Positions 1 to 10,180 are shown, numbered from the stretch's first letter. The stretch: DNA of 64,000 bases from Azonexus sp. (GCA_030696345.1 JAUYSK010000028.1:124001-188000), one strand, 5' to 3'. The notes: generated by a model not told the origin, from the sequence alone. Numbers and translations are program-made.

Positions 1-1
1 C

Positions 2-442
2 AGCGGCAACCTGCCGTACAAGAGCATGTACATCGCGCTGCCGGAAACAGCCGATGTCCGGATCTGGCTGGAGCGCTACATCAACGCTGCCGGCAGTACC
101 GAGATCGTCGACGACGCCAAACTCGCCGATGGCACTTTCCAGCAACTTTCTGACAGTCGCCTGAAGACAATTCTCAGCGTCAATGCCCAGGGCCGCGTGC
201 GCGAATATCGCCTGCAGCTCAATTACCGCTTCCAGGTGGTCAATGCCAAGGGCCAGGTCGTGATGCCGGCCAACGAAATCAACCTGAGTCGCGACATTAC
301 TTTCGATGACTCCAACATCCTGGCCAAGGATCTGGAAGAAGGCCTGCTCTGGCGCGACATGAATAACGATCTGGTCAACCAGATCATGCGTCGTCTTTCC
401 ATCGTCAAGCCGAAGAACCCCGACCTCGAAGAAGACGAATAA
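2..442 (+). CDS. lptE: LPS-assembly lipoprotein LptE (5' truncated by window edge)
   Basis: The frame is open from base 2, so the N-terminus with its signal peptide and lipobox lies outside the window. The visible part reads SGNLPYKSMYIALPE, the typical LptE strand after the mature N-terminus, and ends in an acidic tail. In the family, LptE plugs the LptD barrel in the outer membrane and helps deliver lipopolysaccharide to the surface. Its stop overlaps the start of holA by one base, the usual leuS-lptE-holA arrangement. Residues at the extreme 5' end cannot be judged. Confidence 0.9.
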   Translation, partial: SGNLPYKSMYIALPETADVRIWLERYINAAGSTEIVDDAKLADGTFQQLSDSRLKTILSVNAQGRVREYRLQLNYRFQVVNAKGQVVMPANEINLSRDITFDDSNILAKDLEEGLLWRDMNNDLVNQIMRRLSIVKPKNPDLEEDE

Positions 443-1449
443 TGCTGCTCAAGGGCGAGCAACTGGCGGCGCACCTCGAACGGGAACTGCGCCCGCTCTA
501 CGTTCTTTACGGCGACGACCCGTTGCTGGTCATCGAAGCGGCCGACGCCATCCGTGCCAAATCGCGCCAGCAGGGCTATAGCGAACGCGAAGTTCTCACC
601 GTGCTGCCGCAATTCGACTGGGGATCGTTGCTTGCCGCTGGCGGCAACATGTCCCTGTTCGGCGACAAGAAGCTGATCGACCTGCGCATTCCGACCGGCA
701 AGGTGGGCAAGGAGGGCAGCGCCGCGCTTCAGCAGTGGTGCCAGAATCTCTCGCTCGATAACCTGCTGCTGATCACCTTGCCCGAACTCGACTGGCGCGA
801 GGAAAAGGCCGTCTGGTTCACCGCGCTGGTCAATGCCGGCGTCGCCATCAAGCTGATCGCACCGCCGCTTGCCGAATTGCCCGGCTGGATCGCTGGTCGT
901 CTGCGTCGGCAACAGCAAAGCGCTGACCTGGAAAGCCTGAAGTTCATCGCTGAGCGCGTCGAAGGCAATCTGCTGGCGGCCCATCAGGAAATCCAGAAAC
1001 TCGGCCTGCTCTATCCGACCGGTCAGCTAAGCATGGCCCAGGTGCGCGATGCCGTGCTCAACGTTGCCCGTTACGACATCGAAGGCCTGCGCGAAGCCCT
1101 GCTCTCCGGCGACGTCGCCCGCCTGACCCGGACACTGGACGGACTGATGCAGGAAGGTGAGGCGCCACCGCTGGTTCTGTGGGCGATGAGTGAGGAAATC
1201 CGCGCCCTGACGATCATTCGGGCCGGCATGGACGCCGGCAAACCGGTCGACATGCTGCTCAAGGATGCCAAAGTCTGGGGGCCGCGGGCCAATCCGGTGA
1301 AAAAAGCCCTGCAGAGGGTGTCCACCGCAGCACTCGAAAGCGCGCTGCAACACGCCGGAAAAATCGACCGACTGGCCAAGGGCATCGGTCACGGCAATAT
1401 CTGGGAAGAGTTCTTGCGGCTCGGCCTGCGCCTTACCGCAGCGAAATAA
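442..1449 (+). CDS. holA: DNA polymerase III subunit delta
   Basis: 335 residues, the normal HolA length. The N-terminal segment LYVLYGDDPLLVIEAAD (about residues 19-35) is the family's degenerate AAA+ opening, and the C-terminal collar region is complete. HolA is the clamp-loader subunit that opens the beta clamp during replication. The ATG overlaps the lptE stop (TAATG), so translational coupling with lptE is likely. The stop lies directly beside the stop of the convergent small gene. Confidence 0.95.
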   Translation: MLLKGEQLAAHLERELRPLYVLYGDDPLLVIEAADAIRAKSRQQGYSEREVLTVLPQFDWGSLLAAGGNMSLFGDKKLIDLRIPTGKVGKEGSAALQQWCQNLSLDNLLLITLPELDWREEKAVWFTALVNAGVAIKLIAPPLAELPGWIAGRLRRQQQSADLESLKFIAERVEGNLLAAHQEIQKLGLLYPTGQLSMAQVRDAVLNVARYDIEGLREALLSGDVARLTRTLDGLMQEGEAPPLVLWAMSEEIRALTIIRAGMDAGKPVDMLLKDAKVWGPRANPVKKALQRVSTAALESALQHAGKIDRLAKGIGHGNIWEEFLRLGLRLTAAK

Positions 1450-1686
1450 TCAGGGGGCGGCGTCGTTCGCCGGCGCGTCGGGTTCCAGATCTTCCCATAG
1501 GCAGGGAGACTCCTTGCGCACGTCGTGCAGCCCCGGTTTGGCTTCCCCCTGAACCAGGCATTCGCCCCGGCATTCTTCGGAAACCACCACCAATTTCATT
1601 TCTGCATCCACCTGACGTTCTCCGTCCCAGTAGCTACAAGTTGCGCAAACCTTGACTTCGGCCGGCAGTATCAATTTTTCAGCCAT
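1450..1686 (-). CDS. Cys-rich small protein, unknown function
   Basis: 78 residues starting MAEKLILPAEVKVCATC. Five cysteines (C14, C17, C39, C43, C62), including a CxxC and a CxxxC, suggest metal binding or a redox role; this is inference. The C-terminus is acidic and alanine/proline-rich. A GGGGA sits just before the tandem ATGs at 1689 and 1686; I use the second, which has better spacing. The open frame runs on upstream for more than 500 codons, but that part is antisense to proA and not credible as protein. The gene is convergent with holA and divergent from proA. I do not recognise the family. Confidence 0.6.
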   Translation of the reverse strand: MAEKLILPAEVKVCATCSYWDGERQVDAEMKLVVVSEECRGECLVQGEAKPGLHDVRKESPCLWEDLEPDAPANDAAP

Positions 1687-1766
1687 CATGTCCCCGATGG
1701 AAAGCCCTGTTATCGTAGCGGATAAGAGTTTAGCCGCTTCCAGAAGTTCCCAGTAATTTAGCTGGC

Positions 1767-1772
1767 TATAAT
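1767..1772 (+). promoter_or_regulatory. -10 element upstream of proA
   Basis: A perfect TATAAT lies 31 nt before the proA ATG. No convincing -35 hexamer is visible at 16-18 nt spacing, so activator dependence or a weak -35 is possible. Confidence 0.45.
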
Positions 1773-1803
1773 GTTTGTTCTTTTGCGCTGAACCCGGAAC
1801 ATC

Positions 1804-3060
1804 ATGGATATCAAGGACTACATGCAGACCGTCGGCCGCCAGGCCCGTGCTGCCTCGCGCCGCCTGGCGACGGCCTCGACGGCTGAAAAGAACGCAGCCC
1901 TGCAGCATATCGCCGCCGCCATCCGCCGCGAAAAGGCCGCACTGGTCGCCGCCAATCAGGAAGATCTGGCTGCCGCTCGTGCCAGCGGCCTCGAAACCGC
2001 CATGCTTGACCGCCTGACCCTTTCCGAAAAAGGGGTCGACAGCATGGCTGCTGGCGTCGAGCAGGTTGCGACGCTGCCCGATCCGATTGGCGAGATGGGT
2101 GAATTCAAGTTCCAGCCTTCCGGCATCCAGGTAGGCAAGATGCGCGTGCCGCTCGGCGTCGTCGGCATCATTTATGAAGCCCGCCCGAACGTCACGGCCG
2201 ATGCCGCAGCACTCTGCCTGAAATCCGGCAACGCGGCGATCCTGCGCGGCGGTTCCGAGGCGATCCGCTCCAACCGTGCCATCGCCGCCCTGGTTCAGGA
2301 AGGCCTGCTCGCCGCCGGCCTGCCAGCTGACTGTGTTCAAGTCATCAACACGACCGATCGTGCCGCCGTTGGCGAGTTGATCACCATGCGCGAGTTCGTC
2401 GATGTCATCGTGCCGCGCGGCGGCAAGGGCTTGATCGCCCGCCTGTTGGCCGAATGTCGCGTGCCGATGATCCAGCACCTCGATGGCAACTGCCACGTCT
2501 ATCTGGAAGAGGAAGCCGATCCGAACAAGGCGCTGAAGATCGTCGAAAATTCCAAGACCCAGCGCTATGGCACCTGTAATACCGCCGAGTCCTTGCTCGT
2601 TGACCGCGGTGTCGCCACCATGCTGCTGCCGGCAGTCGCCCACATGCTGACCGGCAAGGGTGTCGAGATTCGTGGTTGCGCTGAAACCTGCGCCATCGTC
2701 AAGGAAGCGAAAGCAGCAACCGACGAGGATTACTACACTGAATTCCTGGCGCCGATCATTTCGGTCAAGGTCGTGGCCGACATTGATGAAGCCATTGCCC
2801 ACATCAACCAGTATTCCTCGCACCACACCGAATCCATTGTTACCGACAACCATCCGAAAGCCATGCGCTTCCTGCGTGAAGTGGACTCGGCCTCGGTCAT
2901 GATCAATTCCTCGACGCGCTTTGCCGATGGTTTCGAATACGGCCTGGGCGCCGAAATCGGCATTTCGACCGACAAGATCCACGCCCGTGGCCCGGTCGGC
3001 CTGGAGGGGCTGACCAGCCAGAAATGGATCGTCCTCGGCGACGGTCACGTGCGCGGCTAA
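1804..3060 (+). CDS. proA: Glutamate-5-semialdehyde dehydrogenase (gamma-glutamyl phosphate reductase)
   Basis: 418 residues, full family length. It reduces gamma-glutamyl phosphate with NADPH in the second step of proline synthesis, in the cytosol. The catalytic cysteine lies in RYGTCNTAE (about C258). The C-terminal signature [24 protein letters not shown] is complete. A TATAAT precedes the gene. Next downstream, 37 nt away, is a bacteriohemerythrin with no obvious link to proline. The antisense strand has a very long open frame, an artefact of codon bias. Confidence 0.97.
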   Translation: MDIKDYMQTVGRQARAASRRLATASTAEKNAALQHIAAAIRREKAALVAANQEDLAAARASGLETAMLDRLTLSEKGVDSMAAGVEQVATLPDPIGEMGEFKFQPSGIQVGKMRVPLGVVGIIYEARPNVTADAAALCLKSGNAAILRGGSEAIRSNRAIAALVQEGLLAAGLPADCVQVINTTDRAAVGELITMREFVDVIVPRGGKGLIARLLAECRVPMIQHLDGNCHVYLEEEADPNKALKIVENSKTQRYGTCNTAESLLVDRGVATMLLPAVAHMLTGKGVEIRGCAETCAIVKEAKAATDEDYYTEFLAPIISVKVVADIDEAIAHINQYSSHHTESIVTDNHPKAMRFLREVDSASVMINSSTRFADGFEYGLGAEIGISTDKIHARGPVGLEGLTSQKWIVLGDGHVRG

Positions 3061-3097
3061 ACATTTTTCAAACCAATAACATTCGGAGCAAAACAGC

Positions 3098-3556
3098 ATG
3101 GCAATCACCTGGACCAAAGACCTGGACACCGGCATTGATGTCATTGACCAGCAACATCGGCGCATCGTTGACTTCATCAACGACCTTGAAGCCGCCCAGA
3201 TCCTCAAGGACCCGGAAAAAATCAAACAAGTCGTCTACGACTGTGTCGATTACACGCTGTCGCATTTCGCCTTCGAGGAAAGCCTCCAGGAAGAAGCCGG
3301 CTACCAGTACTGCAAGCCGCACAAGAAGGTGCACCAACTGTTCACCCGCAAGGTTTCCGAATATCAGGATCGCCTGGCCCTGGGCGACGATGTCGCCGAG
3401 GAACTGCACGGCATGCTGGCCCGTTGGCTGGTCAACCACATCAAGCGGGACGACGCGGACTACGTTGCTGCGGTCAAGGGCAACATGGTGTCGCTGATCC
3501 AGGAAAAAGAAGTCAAGAAGGAAACCGGCGGCTGGTTCCGGCGCTTCTTCAAATAA
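3098..3556 (+). CDS. Bacteriohemerythrin
   Basis: 152 residues. All ligands expected for a non-heme di-iron O2 carrier are in place: H20, H56, E60, H75, H79, H114 and D119, spaced as in four-helix-bundle hemerythrins. A basic tail (about GWFRRFFK) follows. Single-domain hemerythrins bind O2 and are thought to deliver or sense it in microaerobic bacteria; the substrate role here is inference. RBS GGAG lies upstream of the ATG. It is 2 nt upstream of the glutaryl-CoA dehydrogenase start, so the two may be co-transcribed. Confidence 0.92.
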   Translation: MAITWTKDLDTGIDVIDQQHRRIVDFINDLEAAQILKDPEKIKQVVYDCVDYTLSHFAFEESLQEEAGYQYCKPHKKVHQLFTRKVSEYQDRLALGDDVAEELHGMLARWLVNHIKRDDADYVAAVKGNMVSLIQEKEVKKETGGWFRRFFK

Positions 3557-3558
3557 GC

Positions 3559-4734
3559 ATGAGCCGGCCGTCATTCAACTGGGCAGACCCGCTGCTGCTC
3601 GATAGCCAGCTGGCCGCCGATGAGCGCATCGTTCGCAACGCCGCCTATGATTACGCCCAGAAAAAGCTGATGCCGCGTGTCCGCGATGCCTTCCGCCACG
3701 AACACACCGATCTGCGGATTTTTCCCGAGATGGGCGAGATGGGGCTGCTCGGCTGCATGTTGCCGCCGGCGTATGGTGGCGCCGGCCTGAATTACGTTTC
3801 CTACGGCTTGGTTGCCCGCGAAATCGAGCGCGTCGACTCGGGCTATCGCTCGATGATGAGCGTCCAGTCGTCGCTGGTCATGGTGCCGATTTACCTGTTC
3901 GGTTCCGAGGAACAGCGCCAGAAATATCTACCCAAGCTCGGCAGCGGCAAGCTGATCGGCTGCTTTGGCCTGACCGAGCCGAATTCCGGCTCCGACCCGG
4001 CCAGCATGGCGACGCGTGCCCGGGCCGTACCCGGCGGCTGGAAGTTGTCCGGCAGCAAGATGTGGATCACCAATTCACCGATTGCCGACGTCTTTGTGGT
4101 CTGGGCCAAGGATGACGAAGGCCTGATCCGTGGCTTCATTCTCGACAAAGGCATGGGTGGCCTGTCGGCGCCGGTCATCAAGGGCAAGGTTGGCCTGCGC
4201 ACCTCGGTCACCGGCGAAATCGTCATGGACGAAGTCTTCGTGCCGAATGAAAACCTGCTGCCCAATGTCGCCGGCCTGAAAGGCCCGTTCGCCTGCCTCG
4301 ACTCGGCCCGTTACGGCATCGCCTGGGGCGCTCTCGGTGCCGCTGAATTCTGCTGGCACACGGCGCGGCAATACACGCTGGACCGCAAGCAGTTCGACCG
4401 GCCGTTAGCCGCCAACCAGCTGGTACAGAAAAAATTGGCCGACATGCAGACTGAAATCACCATGGCCATTCAGGGTTGCCTGCGCCTTGGCCGGATGAAG
4501 GACGACGGCAGCGCCACGCCGGAAATCACTTCGATGATGAAGCGCAATTCCTGTGGTAAATCGCTCGACATTGCCCGCACGGCACGCGACATGCTCGGCG
4601 GCAATGGTATTTCGGACGATTTCGGCGTCATCCGCCACCTCGTCAATCTGGAAGTGGTGAATACCTACGAAGGCACGCACGACATCCACGCCCTCATTCT
4701 CGGCCGGGCGCAGACGGGGATTTCGGCGTTTTGA
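3559..4734 (+). CDS. gcdH: Glutaryl-CoA dehydrogenase (acyl-CoA dehydrogenase family)
   Basis: 391 residues from the ATG 2 nt after the hemerythrin stop. The N-terminal [17 protein letters not shown] and C-terminal [19 protein letters not shown] match glutaryl-CoA dehydrogenases rather than straight-chain enzymes. The catalytic base is the Glu of YEGTHD (about E371). The enzyme oxidises and decarboxylates glutaryl-CoA to crotonyl-CoA with FAD in lysine, tryptophan and aromatic degradation. Its 3' end overlaps the convergent MFS gene by 41 nt. No CoA-transferase gene is adjacent in the window, so the substrate rests on sequence alone. Confidence 0.85.
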   Translation: MSRPSFNWADPLLLDSQLAADERIVRNAAYDYAQKKLMPRVRDAFRHEHTDLRIFPEMGEMGLLGCMLPPAYGGAGLNYVSYGLVAREIERVDSGYRSMMSVQSSLVMVPIYLFGSEEQRQKYLPKLGSGKLIGCFGLTEPNSGSDPASMATRARAVPGGWKLSGSKMWITNSPIADVFVVWAKDDEGLIRGFILDKGMGGLSAPVIKGKVGLRTSVTGEIVMDEVFVPNENLLPNVAGLKGPFACLDSARYGIAWGALGAAEFCWHTARQYTLDRKQFDRPLAANQLVQKKLADMQTEITMAIQGCLRLGRMKDDGSATPEITSMMKRNSCGKSLDIARTARDMLGGNGISDDFGVIRHLVNLEVVNTYEGTHDIHALILGRAQTGISAF

Positions 4735-5887
4735 GGGCGTACACCGCAGCAATCAGCCCGGCGGCAAGCAGCAGTGCCGCCGGCAGCGCAAACTGAACGG
4801 ATTGCCAAGCCGGCAGCAACTGGCTGGCGAAGCCGATCCGGAAAAATGTACCGAGTGCCGTCACGGCAAAAAAACTGCCCATGAACACCCCTTCGGCACC
4901 GCGCGAACCCGCTGCCGAGGCATTTTCCATCAACCCGGCAAAGGCCAGTGCCCAACCTGCCCCGGCCAGCACCTGAAACAAAATCAGCATTTCCAGGCTG
5001 TCGACCGCTGTTGTCGCGTAACTGGCTATTGCCGTCAGCAAGATGCCGGCCGTTGCACCCGGCAAGGTGCCAACCCGTTCGAAAAATTTTCCCGCCACCG
5101 GCAGAACTGCGAAGAAACCAAGCCACAGCAAGGGCATCAGCCAGGGCAGCATTTCCCTTGTCGCATGGGCAAGATACAGCGACGAAGCATTGACTGAGGC
5201 ATGAATCTGAAAGCCGAGAACGGCCAGCGTCAGCACGAGCAGCAACGGCAAGTAAGCGACGAAGGAAATCGGCCGCTGCGCCGGTTCTTCGACCGGCACG
5301 CCCCGCAGGTCCGACACCCGCAACAAGACAAGGACCGCGACCAGCAGGGTCAGGGCCGACAGGGCAAACGGCAAGCGAACATCAACGCCCTTCAGCCACA
5401 GCCCAAGGAAGGGCGAGAGCGCCGCCGCCAGCGCCATCCCGCCGGCGTACCAGAGCACCAACCCCGCCTGCTGCTCCCGGCGGGCTGCCTTGGCCAGCAG
5501 AACCAGCGTCGGGGCGCGAACCACCGAAGCCGTCACGACCCAGAGCAGCAGCAAGGCCAGTAGAGCGGCGGACGATAGGCCGGCCGCCATCGGCAAGAGC
5601 AGGAAGGCAACGGCCGACAGCGTCGTCAGCACCAGCAGCAGGCGCGCCAGCCTGCGATAGCCCTCGCTCAAGCGGTCGGCGATAACGCCGAAGGCGATGT
5701 CCATCACGGCAAAAATCAGCTGGTCGAGCATCAGCAGCAGCGGTAGCCAACTGGCGGCAATACCTGCAGCCGAGAGCAGACCGGGGAGATAGAGGACATA
5801 GACCGTCCAGCCCAGCGTGAAGAAAAACTGCACACCGGCCAGCGCCAGCCCGCTACCTCGTTTCGCCTCGTCGGCCAATTCGCCCAT
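4694..5887 (-). CDS. MFS transporter
   Basis: 397 residues with about twelve hydrophobic segments. The loop-2 motif appears as [19 protein letters not shown] (after TM2), typical of the major facilitator superfamily. It starts [13 protein letters not shown] and predicts an inner-membrane secondary carrier of unknown substrate. The C-terminal coding region overlaps the 3' end of gcdH on the opposite strand. It is divergent from ogt with 70 nt between. It differs from the GPH-type MFS at 48237-49454. Confidence 0.8.
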   Translation of the reverse strand: MGELADEAKRGSGLALAGVQFFFTLGWTVYVLYLPGLLSAAGIAASWLPLLLMLDQLIFAVMDIAFGVIADRLSEGYRRLARLLLVLTTLSAVAFLLLPMAAGLSSAALLALLLLWVVTASVVRAPTLVLLAKAARREQQAGLVLWYAGGMALAAALSPFLGLWLKGVDVRLPFALSALTLLVAVLVLLRVSDLRGVPVEEPAQRPISFVAYLPLLLVLTLAVLGFQIHASVNASSLYLAHATREMLPWLMPLLWLGFFAVLPVAGKFFERVGTLPGATAGILLTAIASYATTAVDSLEMLILFQVLAGAGWALAFAGLMENASAAGSRGAEGVFMGSFFAVTALGTFFRIGFASQLLPAWQSVQFALPAALLLAAGLIAAVYALKTPKSPSAPGRE

Positions 5888-5957
5888 CGCGCCGCCTCAT
5901 TTCAAAGTTCGCATTCGACGCATGATAATCTAGCAACCCGCTCCGCCAAGGACCGCC

Positions 5958-6437
5958 ATGAACAACACCCATTACCAGGCCATCGTCGCCGCCCCTGCTT
6001 TCGCGCTCGGCATCCAGTGCAACGGTGACGAAATTACCGGTATCGACTTTCTAGAACCGCAACCGGAACAGCCGGCTGAAACGCCGCTCGCCGCTGAAGC
6101 CGTGCGCCAGTTGCGCGCCTATCTGGCTGACCCGGCCGCCGCCTTCGGCTTACCACTGCGCCCGTCTGGCACCACTTTTCAACGTCGCGTCTGGGGCGAA
6201 ATTGCCGCCATTCCACTCGGCGAAACGCACACCTACGGTCAACTGGCCAAAAACCTCAAAAACGCGCCACGTGCCGTGGGCCAGGCTTGCGGCGCCAATC
6301 CGTTCCCGGTGGTCGTTCCTTGTCATCGCGTCATCGCTACCGGTGGCGGCCTCGGGGGCTTCGCCCGCGAACGCGGCGGCTTTCTGCTTGAGGTCAAACG
6401 CTGGCTGCTGCAACATGAAAACTGCCTCCCCGGCTGA
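5958..6437 (+). CDS. ogt: Methylated-DNA--[protein]-cysteine S-methyltransferase
   Basis: 159 residues. It contains the active-site PCHRV with acceptor Cys (about C122), preceded by the helix-turn-helix part TYGQLAKNLKNAPRAVGQACGANP. The protein removes O6-alkyl groups from guanine in a suicidal transfer. The N-terminal domain is short, as in Ogt, with no Ada regulatory domain. The 3' end overlaps the xerD start by 23 nt, so the two are likely translated from one message. Confidence 0.93.
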   Translation: MNNTHYQAIVAAPAFALGIQCNGDEITGIDFLEPQPEQPAETPLAAEAVRQLRAYLADPAAAFGLPLRPSGTTFQRRVWGEIAAIPLGETHTYGQLAKNLKNAPRAVGQACGANPFPVVVPCHRVIATGGGLGGFARERGGFLLEVKRWLLQHENCLPG

Positions 6438-7323
6438 TCTCGCCGAAATCGACAACTTCTGCGACGCCCTTTGGCTGGAAGATGGCCTGGCCAAGGCGAC
6501 GCTCGACAGCTACCGTTCCGACCTCAGCCGACTCTCTCTCTGGCTGGCCGAAAACAGCCACGAGCCCTTGCTCGACATCCGCGAAGCGACGCTCTCCGGC
6601 TTCATCGCCCACCTCTCACGCCACACCCGCGCCACCTCGCAATCACGCTACCTATCGACGCTGCGCCGCTTCTATCGCTGGCAGCTTGGCCGCGGCCGTA
6701 TCGTTGCCGATCCGACGCTGAAACTGCTCAACCCGGCCCGTCCTTCCCGGTTGCCCAAGGTCACTTCCGAAAAGCAGGTCGACAGCCTGCTCAACGCCCC
6801 GGACATCGACACCGCGCTTGGACTGCGCGACCGCGCCATGCTCGAAACCATCTACGCCACCGGCCTGCGCGTCTCCGAACTGGTCAATCTCAAGTTGCAT
6901 GAAGTCGGCTTCAACGAAGGCGTACTGCGCGCCCTCGGCAAGGGCAGCAAGGAGCGTCTGGTGCCGCTCGGCGAACTCGCCATCGACTGGCTGACGCGCT
7001 ACCTCAACGAAGCCCGGCCGGAAATCCTCAAGGGCCAGCAAAGCGACGCGCTGTTCGTCACCGCTCGCGGCGGCGCCATGACCCGTCAGGCTTTCTGGCA
7101 ACTGATCAAGCGCTACGCCGTGATCGCCGGCATCGCGCCGGAGAAACTCTCACCCCACGTCCTGCGCCACGCCTTCGCCACCCACCTGCTAAACCACGGC
7201 GCCGACCTCCGCGTCGTCCAGTTGCTGCTCGGCCATGCCGACATCTCGACAACGCAGATCTATACCCACGTCGCGCGGGAACGCCTGAAGAGCCTGCATG
7301 CGATCCATCATCCGCGCGGCTGA
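6415..7323 (+). CDS. xerD: Site-specific tyrosine recombinase XerD
   Basis: 302 residues from the ATG inside ogt. The catalytic set is visible: R152 in TGLRVSE, K in LGKGSKER, H248 and R251 in HVLRHAF, and Y283 in QIYTHV. It resembles XerD more than XerC (start ..FCDALWLEDGLAKATLDSYRSDL, end ..HAIHHPRG). With XerC it resolves chromosome dimers at dif under FtsK control. No dif-like site is visible nearby. The overlap with ogt favours an operon. Confidence 0.95.
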   Translation: MKTASPADLAEIDNFCDALWLEDGLAKATLDSYRSDLSRLSLWLAENSHEPLLDIREATLSGFIAHLSRHTRATSQSRYLSTLRRFYRWQLGRGRIVADPTLKLLNPARPSRLPKVTSEKQVDSLLNAPDIDTALGLRDRAMLETIYATGLRVSELVNLKLHEVGFNEGVLRALGKGSKERLVPLGELAIDWLTRYLNEARPEILKGQQSDALFVTARGGAMTRQAFWQLIKRYAVIAGIAPEKLSPHVLRHAFATHLLNHGADLRVVQLLLGHADISTTQIYTHVARERLKSLHAIHHPRG

Positions 7324-7413
7324 AGCGCATTTCCACAACAAGGCCCAAGGCATATCATTACCCGTCGATCTGGCGCCCGTTAACCAAAAGCTTTTCACCA
7401 CGGAGAAAGCATC

Positions 7414-7617
7414 ATGAACAACTCAATTGCGACACTCGGTCGCGCAGCTGGCTTCGTCGGCATACTTTTATGCGTCGCTAGCAGCATCGCCCGACTTGCC
7501 GGAATGCACTGGATCGGCAGCTTCGAGACGGTCACGGTGTTGCAGGCCGGCGTCGCCGGAATGACCTTGGGCTGCTTCTGCCTGCTTTTTGTCCTGACCA
7601 GGGATATCGGCAAGTAA
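7414..7617 (+). CDS. Small two-helix membrane protein, unknown
   Basis: 67 residues starting MNNSIATLGRAAGF. Two hydrophobic stretches (about 11-27 and 43-62) are separated by a short polar hairpin, so both ends probably face the same side. A good RBS (GGAG, 8 nt upstream) supports the start. It lies 28 nt before ybaK on the same strand. I do not recognise the family. Confidence 0.7.
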   Translation: MNNSIATLGRAAGFVGILLCVASSIARLAGMHWIGSFETVTVLQAGVAGMTLGCFCLLFVLTRDIGK

Positions 7618-7645
7618 ACCCTGCCAGCCCTTCCAATAACACGCC

Positions 7646-8137
7646 ATGAACAAACCCGACCACGCCCCCGAAACTCAGGCCACCAAGTTCCTGAAAGCGC
7701 ACCGGATCGCCTTTTCCAGCCATCTTTACGCCTACGAAGAGCACGGCGGCACCAAGGTCTCGGCACGGGAACTGAATGTCGACGAACATGCTGTCGTGAA
7801 AACATTGGTTTTCGAAGATGAAAACGCCAAGCCGCTGATCGTGCTGATGCATGGCAACTGCAAGGTTTCAACCAAAGAACTGGCCCGACAGATTGGCTGC
7901 AAGAAGGTCGAGCCGTGCAAGCCTGAAGTGGCCAATCGCCACACCGGCTATCTGGTCGGCGGCACCAGCCCGTTTGGCACCAAAAAGGCGATGCCGATCT
8001 ACCTGGAAAAAACCATCCTCGATCTGCCGCTGATTTACATCAATGGCGGCAGACGCGGTTTTCTCGTTGGCGTGCATCCGCACGACATCCTTCGCGAACT
8101 GCAAGCCAAGCCGGTCGAAGCCGCGTTGGCTAAATAG
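7646..8137 (+). CDS. ybaK: Cys-tRNA(Pro)/Cys-tRNA(Cys) deacylase YbaK
   Basis: 163 residues, YbaK/ProX/EbsC editing-domain family. Characteristic stretches are TKVSARELNVDEHAVVKTLVF, the invariant Lys in CKVSTKELARQIGCKKV, and GYLVGGTSPFGTKKAMP. The protein hydrolyses Cys mischarged on tRNA(Pro), acting in trans with ProRS. Its last 8 nt overlap the convergent folB stop region. Confidence 0.92.
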   Translation: MNKPDHAPETQATKFLKAHRIAFSSHLYAYEEHGGTKVSARELNVDEHAVVKTLVFEDENAKPLIVLMHGNCKVSTKELARQIGCKKVEPCKPEVANRHTGYLVGGTSPFGTKKAMPIYLEKTILDLPLIYINGGRRGFLVGVHPHDILRELQAKPVEAALAK

Positions 8138-8480
8138 AGCGTTCGATGATCACGCCGACGCGTTTGACGCCCGGCATCATGCCCAGTTTGGCGACGGAAA
8201 CACGCACCCAATGGACGGCAAAGGTTTCGAGCAGATAGCTCGCAACATGCTCGGCCAGCGCTTCCAGGAGGTTGAAATGGCTGCTCGACAGATCGCCGCG
8301 CAGGCGCTCGACGACAACTGCGTAATCGACGGTATCGCGGATATCGTCGCTGGCCCCGGCCGATGCGGTCGACACCCCGATCTGCAGTGAAATCTCGACC
8401 GTCTGCGCCACAGCTTTCTCGCGCGGATAGATCCCTATCCACGTTTCGGCGCGCAGTTCTTCGATGAAAATGATGTCCAT
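8130..8480 (-). CDS. folB: Dihydroneopterin aldolase
   Basis: 116 residues from the ATG of MDIIFIEELRAETWIGIYPREK. The Glu of RAETWIG and the C-terminal Lys region (VAKLGMMPGVKRVGVIIER) fit FolB. It splits 7,8-dihydroneopterin to glycolaldehyde and 6-hydroxymethyl-dihydropterin in folate synthesis. The open frame extends upstream past plsY's start, but that part is not conserved-looking. One copy of the 13-mer GTCGACCGCAGCA lies just upstream of the start, at 8487-8499. Confidence 0.92.
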   Translation of the reverse strand: MDIIFIEELRAETWIGIYPREKAVAQTVEISLQIGVSTASAGASDDIRDTVDYAVVVERLRGDLSSSHFNLLEALAEHVASYLLETFAVHWVRVSVAKLGMMPGVKRVGVIIERSI

Positions 8481-8486
8481 AAGGCG

Positions 8487-8499
8487 GTCGACCGCAGCA
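8487..8499 (+). repeat. 13-mer GTYGACCGCAGCA, copy 1 (intergenic)
   Basis: Exact GTCGACCGCAGCA on the plus strand, between folB and plsY, 6 nt upstream of the folB ATG. It is the only exact copy outside a coding sequence. Confidence 0.6.
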
Positions 8500-8546
8500 G
8501 CGGTGTAAAATTTGGCGCGATTGTACCTCAGCGACCTAAAGCGCCC

Positions 8547-9143
8547 ATGCAAACCCTCCTCGCCATTCTCGCCGCCTACCTGCTCGGTTCCGTTCCCTTT
8601 GCCATGATCTCCTCCAGGCTGTTCGGGCTGGCGGATCCGCGCACTTACGGTTCGGGCAATCCTGGTGCCACCAACGTCTTGCGCAGCGGCAACAAGAAAG
8701 CCGCGCTATTCACGCTGATCGGCGATGCGCTGAAAGGCTGGGTCGCCGTCTTCGTCGCCCAGCAGATGGGCCTCAGCAATACCGTGGTCGGCCTGGTCGC
8801 ACTGGCTGTTTTCCTCGGCCATCTCTACCCGGTTTTCCTGAAATTCAAGGGCGGCAAGGGAGTTGCCACCGCGGCCGGCGTACTGATTGGCCTCGACCCG
8901 GTGCTCGGCCTGGCAGTCGCTGGCACTTGGGCCTTTGTCGCCTTTGCCTCGCGCTATTCATCGCTCGCCGCCGTCATTGCCGCCGCATCAGCACCACTCT
9001 GGTCAGCATTGATGCATGGTGCCGGCGGTCAGCTCATCGTCGTCGCCATCCTCTCCATGGCACTGATCGGCAAGCACTGGCAGAACATTCAGCGTCTGCT
9101 GGCGGGCCAGGAGTCAAAAATCGGCAGCAAGAAAAAAGCCTAG
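8547..9143 (+). CDS. plsY: Glycerol-3-phosphate acyltransferase PlsY
   Basis: 198 residues, polytopic inner-membrane protein. The three family motifs are present: GSVPFAM at the N-terminus, [12 protein letters not shown] (about 32-43) and [14 protein letters not shown] (about 100). It acylates glycerol-3-phosphate from acyl-phosphate, the first step of phospholipid synthesis. It is divergent from folB, and its stop overlaps the convergent tsaD stop region by 4 nt. Confidence 0.95.
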   Translation: MQTLLAILAAYLLGSVPFAMISSRLFGLADPRTYGSGNPGATNVLRSGNKKAALFTLIGDALKGWVAVFVAQQMGLSNTVVGLVALAVFLGHLYPVFLKFKGGKGVATAAGVLIGLDPVLGLAVAGTWAFVAFASRYSSLAAVIAAASAPLWSALMHGAGGQLIVVAILSMALIGKHWQNIQRLLAGQESKIGSKKKA

Positions 9144-10162
9144 CCCGAGATATCCATCAAGGGCCAGCGCGGCTGAACGGCGAAACTGCCGGCCGGCTTC
9201 GAAGGCGTGCCGGTCTGCAGACGCAGCGCGCCGGCCAGCGCGATCATCGCGCCGTTGTCAGTGCAAAACTCCAGCTCCGGGTAATAAACACGGAAGCGTT
9301 TGCGTTTTGCCTCCAGATCGAGGGTCGACCGCAGCTGTTTGTTGGCACCCACCCCGCCAGCTACCACCAGTTGTTTCAGGCCCGTCTGCTTCAGCGCCTT
9401 CAATGACTTCTTGACCAGCACCTCGACAATCGCTTCCTGAAAAGCGCGGGCGGCGTTAGCCTTGAATTCGTCGCTACCCAGATCGCCATGGTCACGGACC
9501 AGCGTCAGCACCGCAGTTTTCAGCCCGGAAAAACTGAAATTGAGGTCGCCGGAATGCTGCATTGGCCGCGGCAGTTCATAGACGCCCGGCTGCCCCAGTT
9601 CGGCCAGCTTCGACAGCAGCGCACCACCGGGATACGGCAGCCCCAGCATCTTGGCGCTCTTGTCGAACGCCTCGCCAGCGGCATCATCCAGCGTTTCGCC
9701 AAGCAGTTCGTATTTACCGACACCGGTCACCCGCATCAATTGCGTATGCCCACCGGAAACCAGCAGCGCCACAAACGGGAAGGTTGGCGGATCGCGCGAC
9801 AGCAGCGGCGAAAGCAGATGCCCTTCAAGGTGATGGACCGGAATGGTCGGTTTGTCGAGCGCCAGCGCCAGCGCTTCGGCAAAGGCACAGCCCACCAGCA
9901 GCGCCCCGGCCAGCCCGGGACCGCGTGTATAGGCCACGGCATCGATGTCTTCAAGTTTCCGCCCAGCCTGGGCTATCGCCTCGCGCAACAGCGGCACAAC
10001 CCGCCGAATGTGGTCGCGCGATGCCAGTTCCGGCACCACACCACCGTATTCGGCGTGCATCGCCACCTGCGAATGCAAAGTGTGCGACAAGAGCCCGGCT
10101 TCGCTGTCGTAGAGCGCAATACCGGTTTCGTCGCAGGAGGATTCAATACCGAGGACTAACAT
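9140..10162 (-). CDS. tsaD: tRNA N6-adenosine threonylcarbamoyltransferase TsaD
   Basis: 340 residues from the ATG of [14 protein letters not shown]. The metal-binding HHLEGH (H111, H115) and the C-terminal [16 protein letters not shown] are intact. With TsaB/TsaE it transfers threonylcarbamoyl to A37 of ANN-decoding tRNAs. An in-frame upstream extension exists but lacks conserved residues. It is divergent from rpsU, a widespread arrangement. Confidence 0.96.
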   Translation of the reverse strand: MLVLGIESSCDETGIALYDSEAGLLSHTLHSQVAMHAEYGGVVPELASRDHIRRVVPLLREAIAQAGRKLEDIDAVAYTRGPGLAGALLVGCAFAEALALALDKPTIPVHHLEGHLLSPLLSRDPPTFPFVALLVSGGHTQLMRVTGVGKYELLGETLDDAAGEAFDKSAKMLGLPYPGGALLSKLAELGQPGVYELPRPMQHSGDLNFSFSGLKTAVLTLVRDHGDLGSDEFKANAARAFQEAIVEVLVKKSLKALKQTGLKQLVVAGGVGANKQLRSTLDLEAKRKRFRVYYPELEFCTDNGAMIALAGALRLQTGTPSKPAGSFAVQPRWPLMDISG

Positions 10163-10180
10163 CGGCGCGAATTTTAACAC

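Noticed and set aside
1687-3225. Upstream extension of the Cys-rich gene to 591 codons
   Set aside because: Antisense to proA with no conserved motif; only the last 78 codons, downstream of an RBS, are credible.
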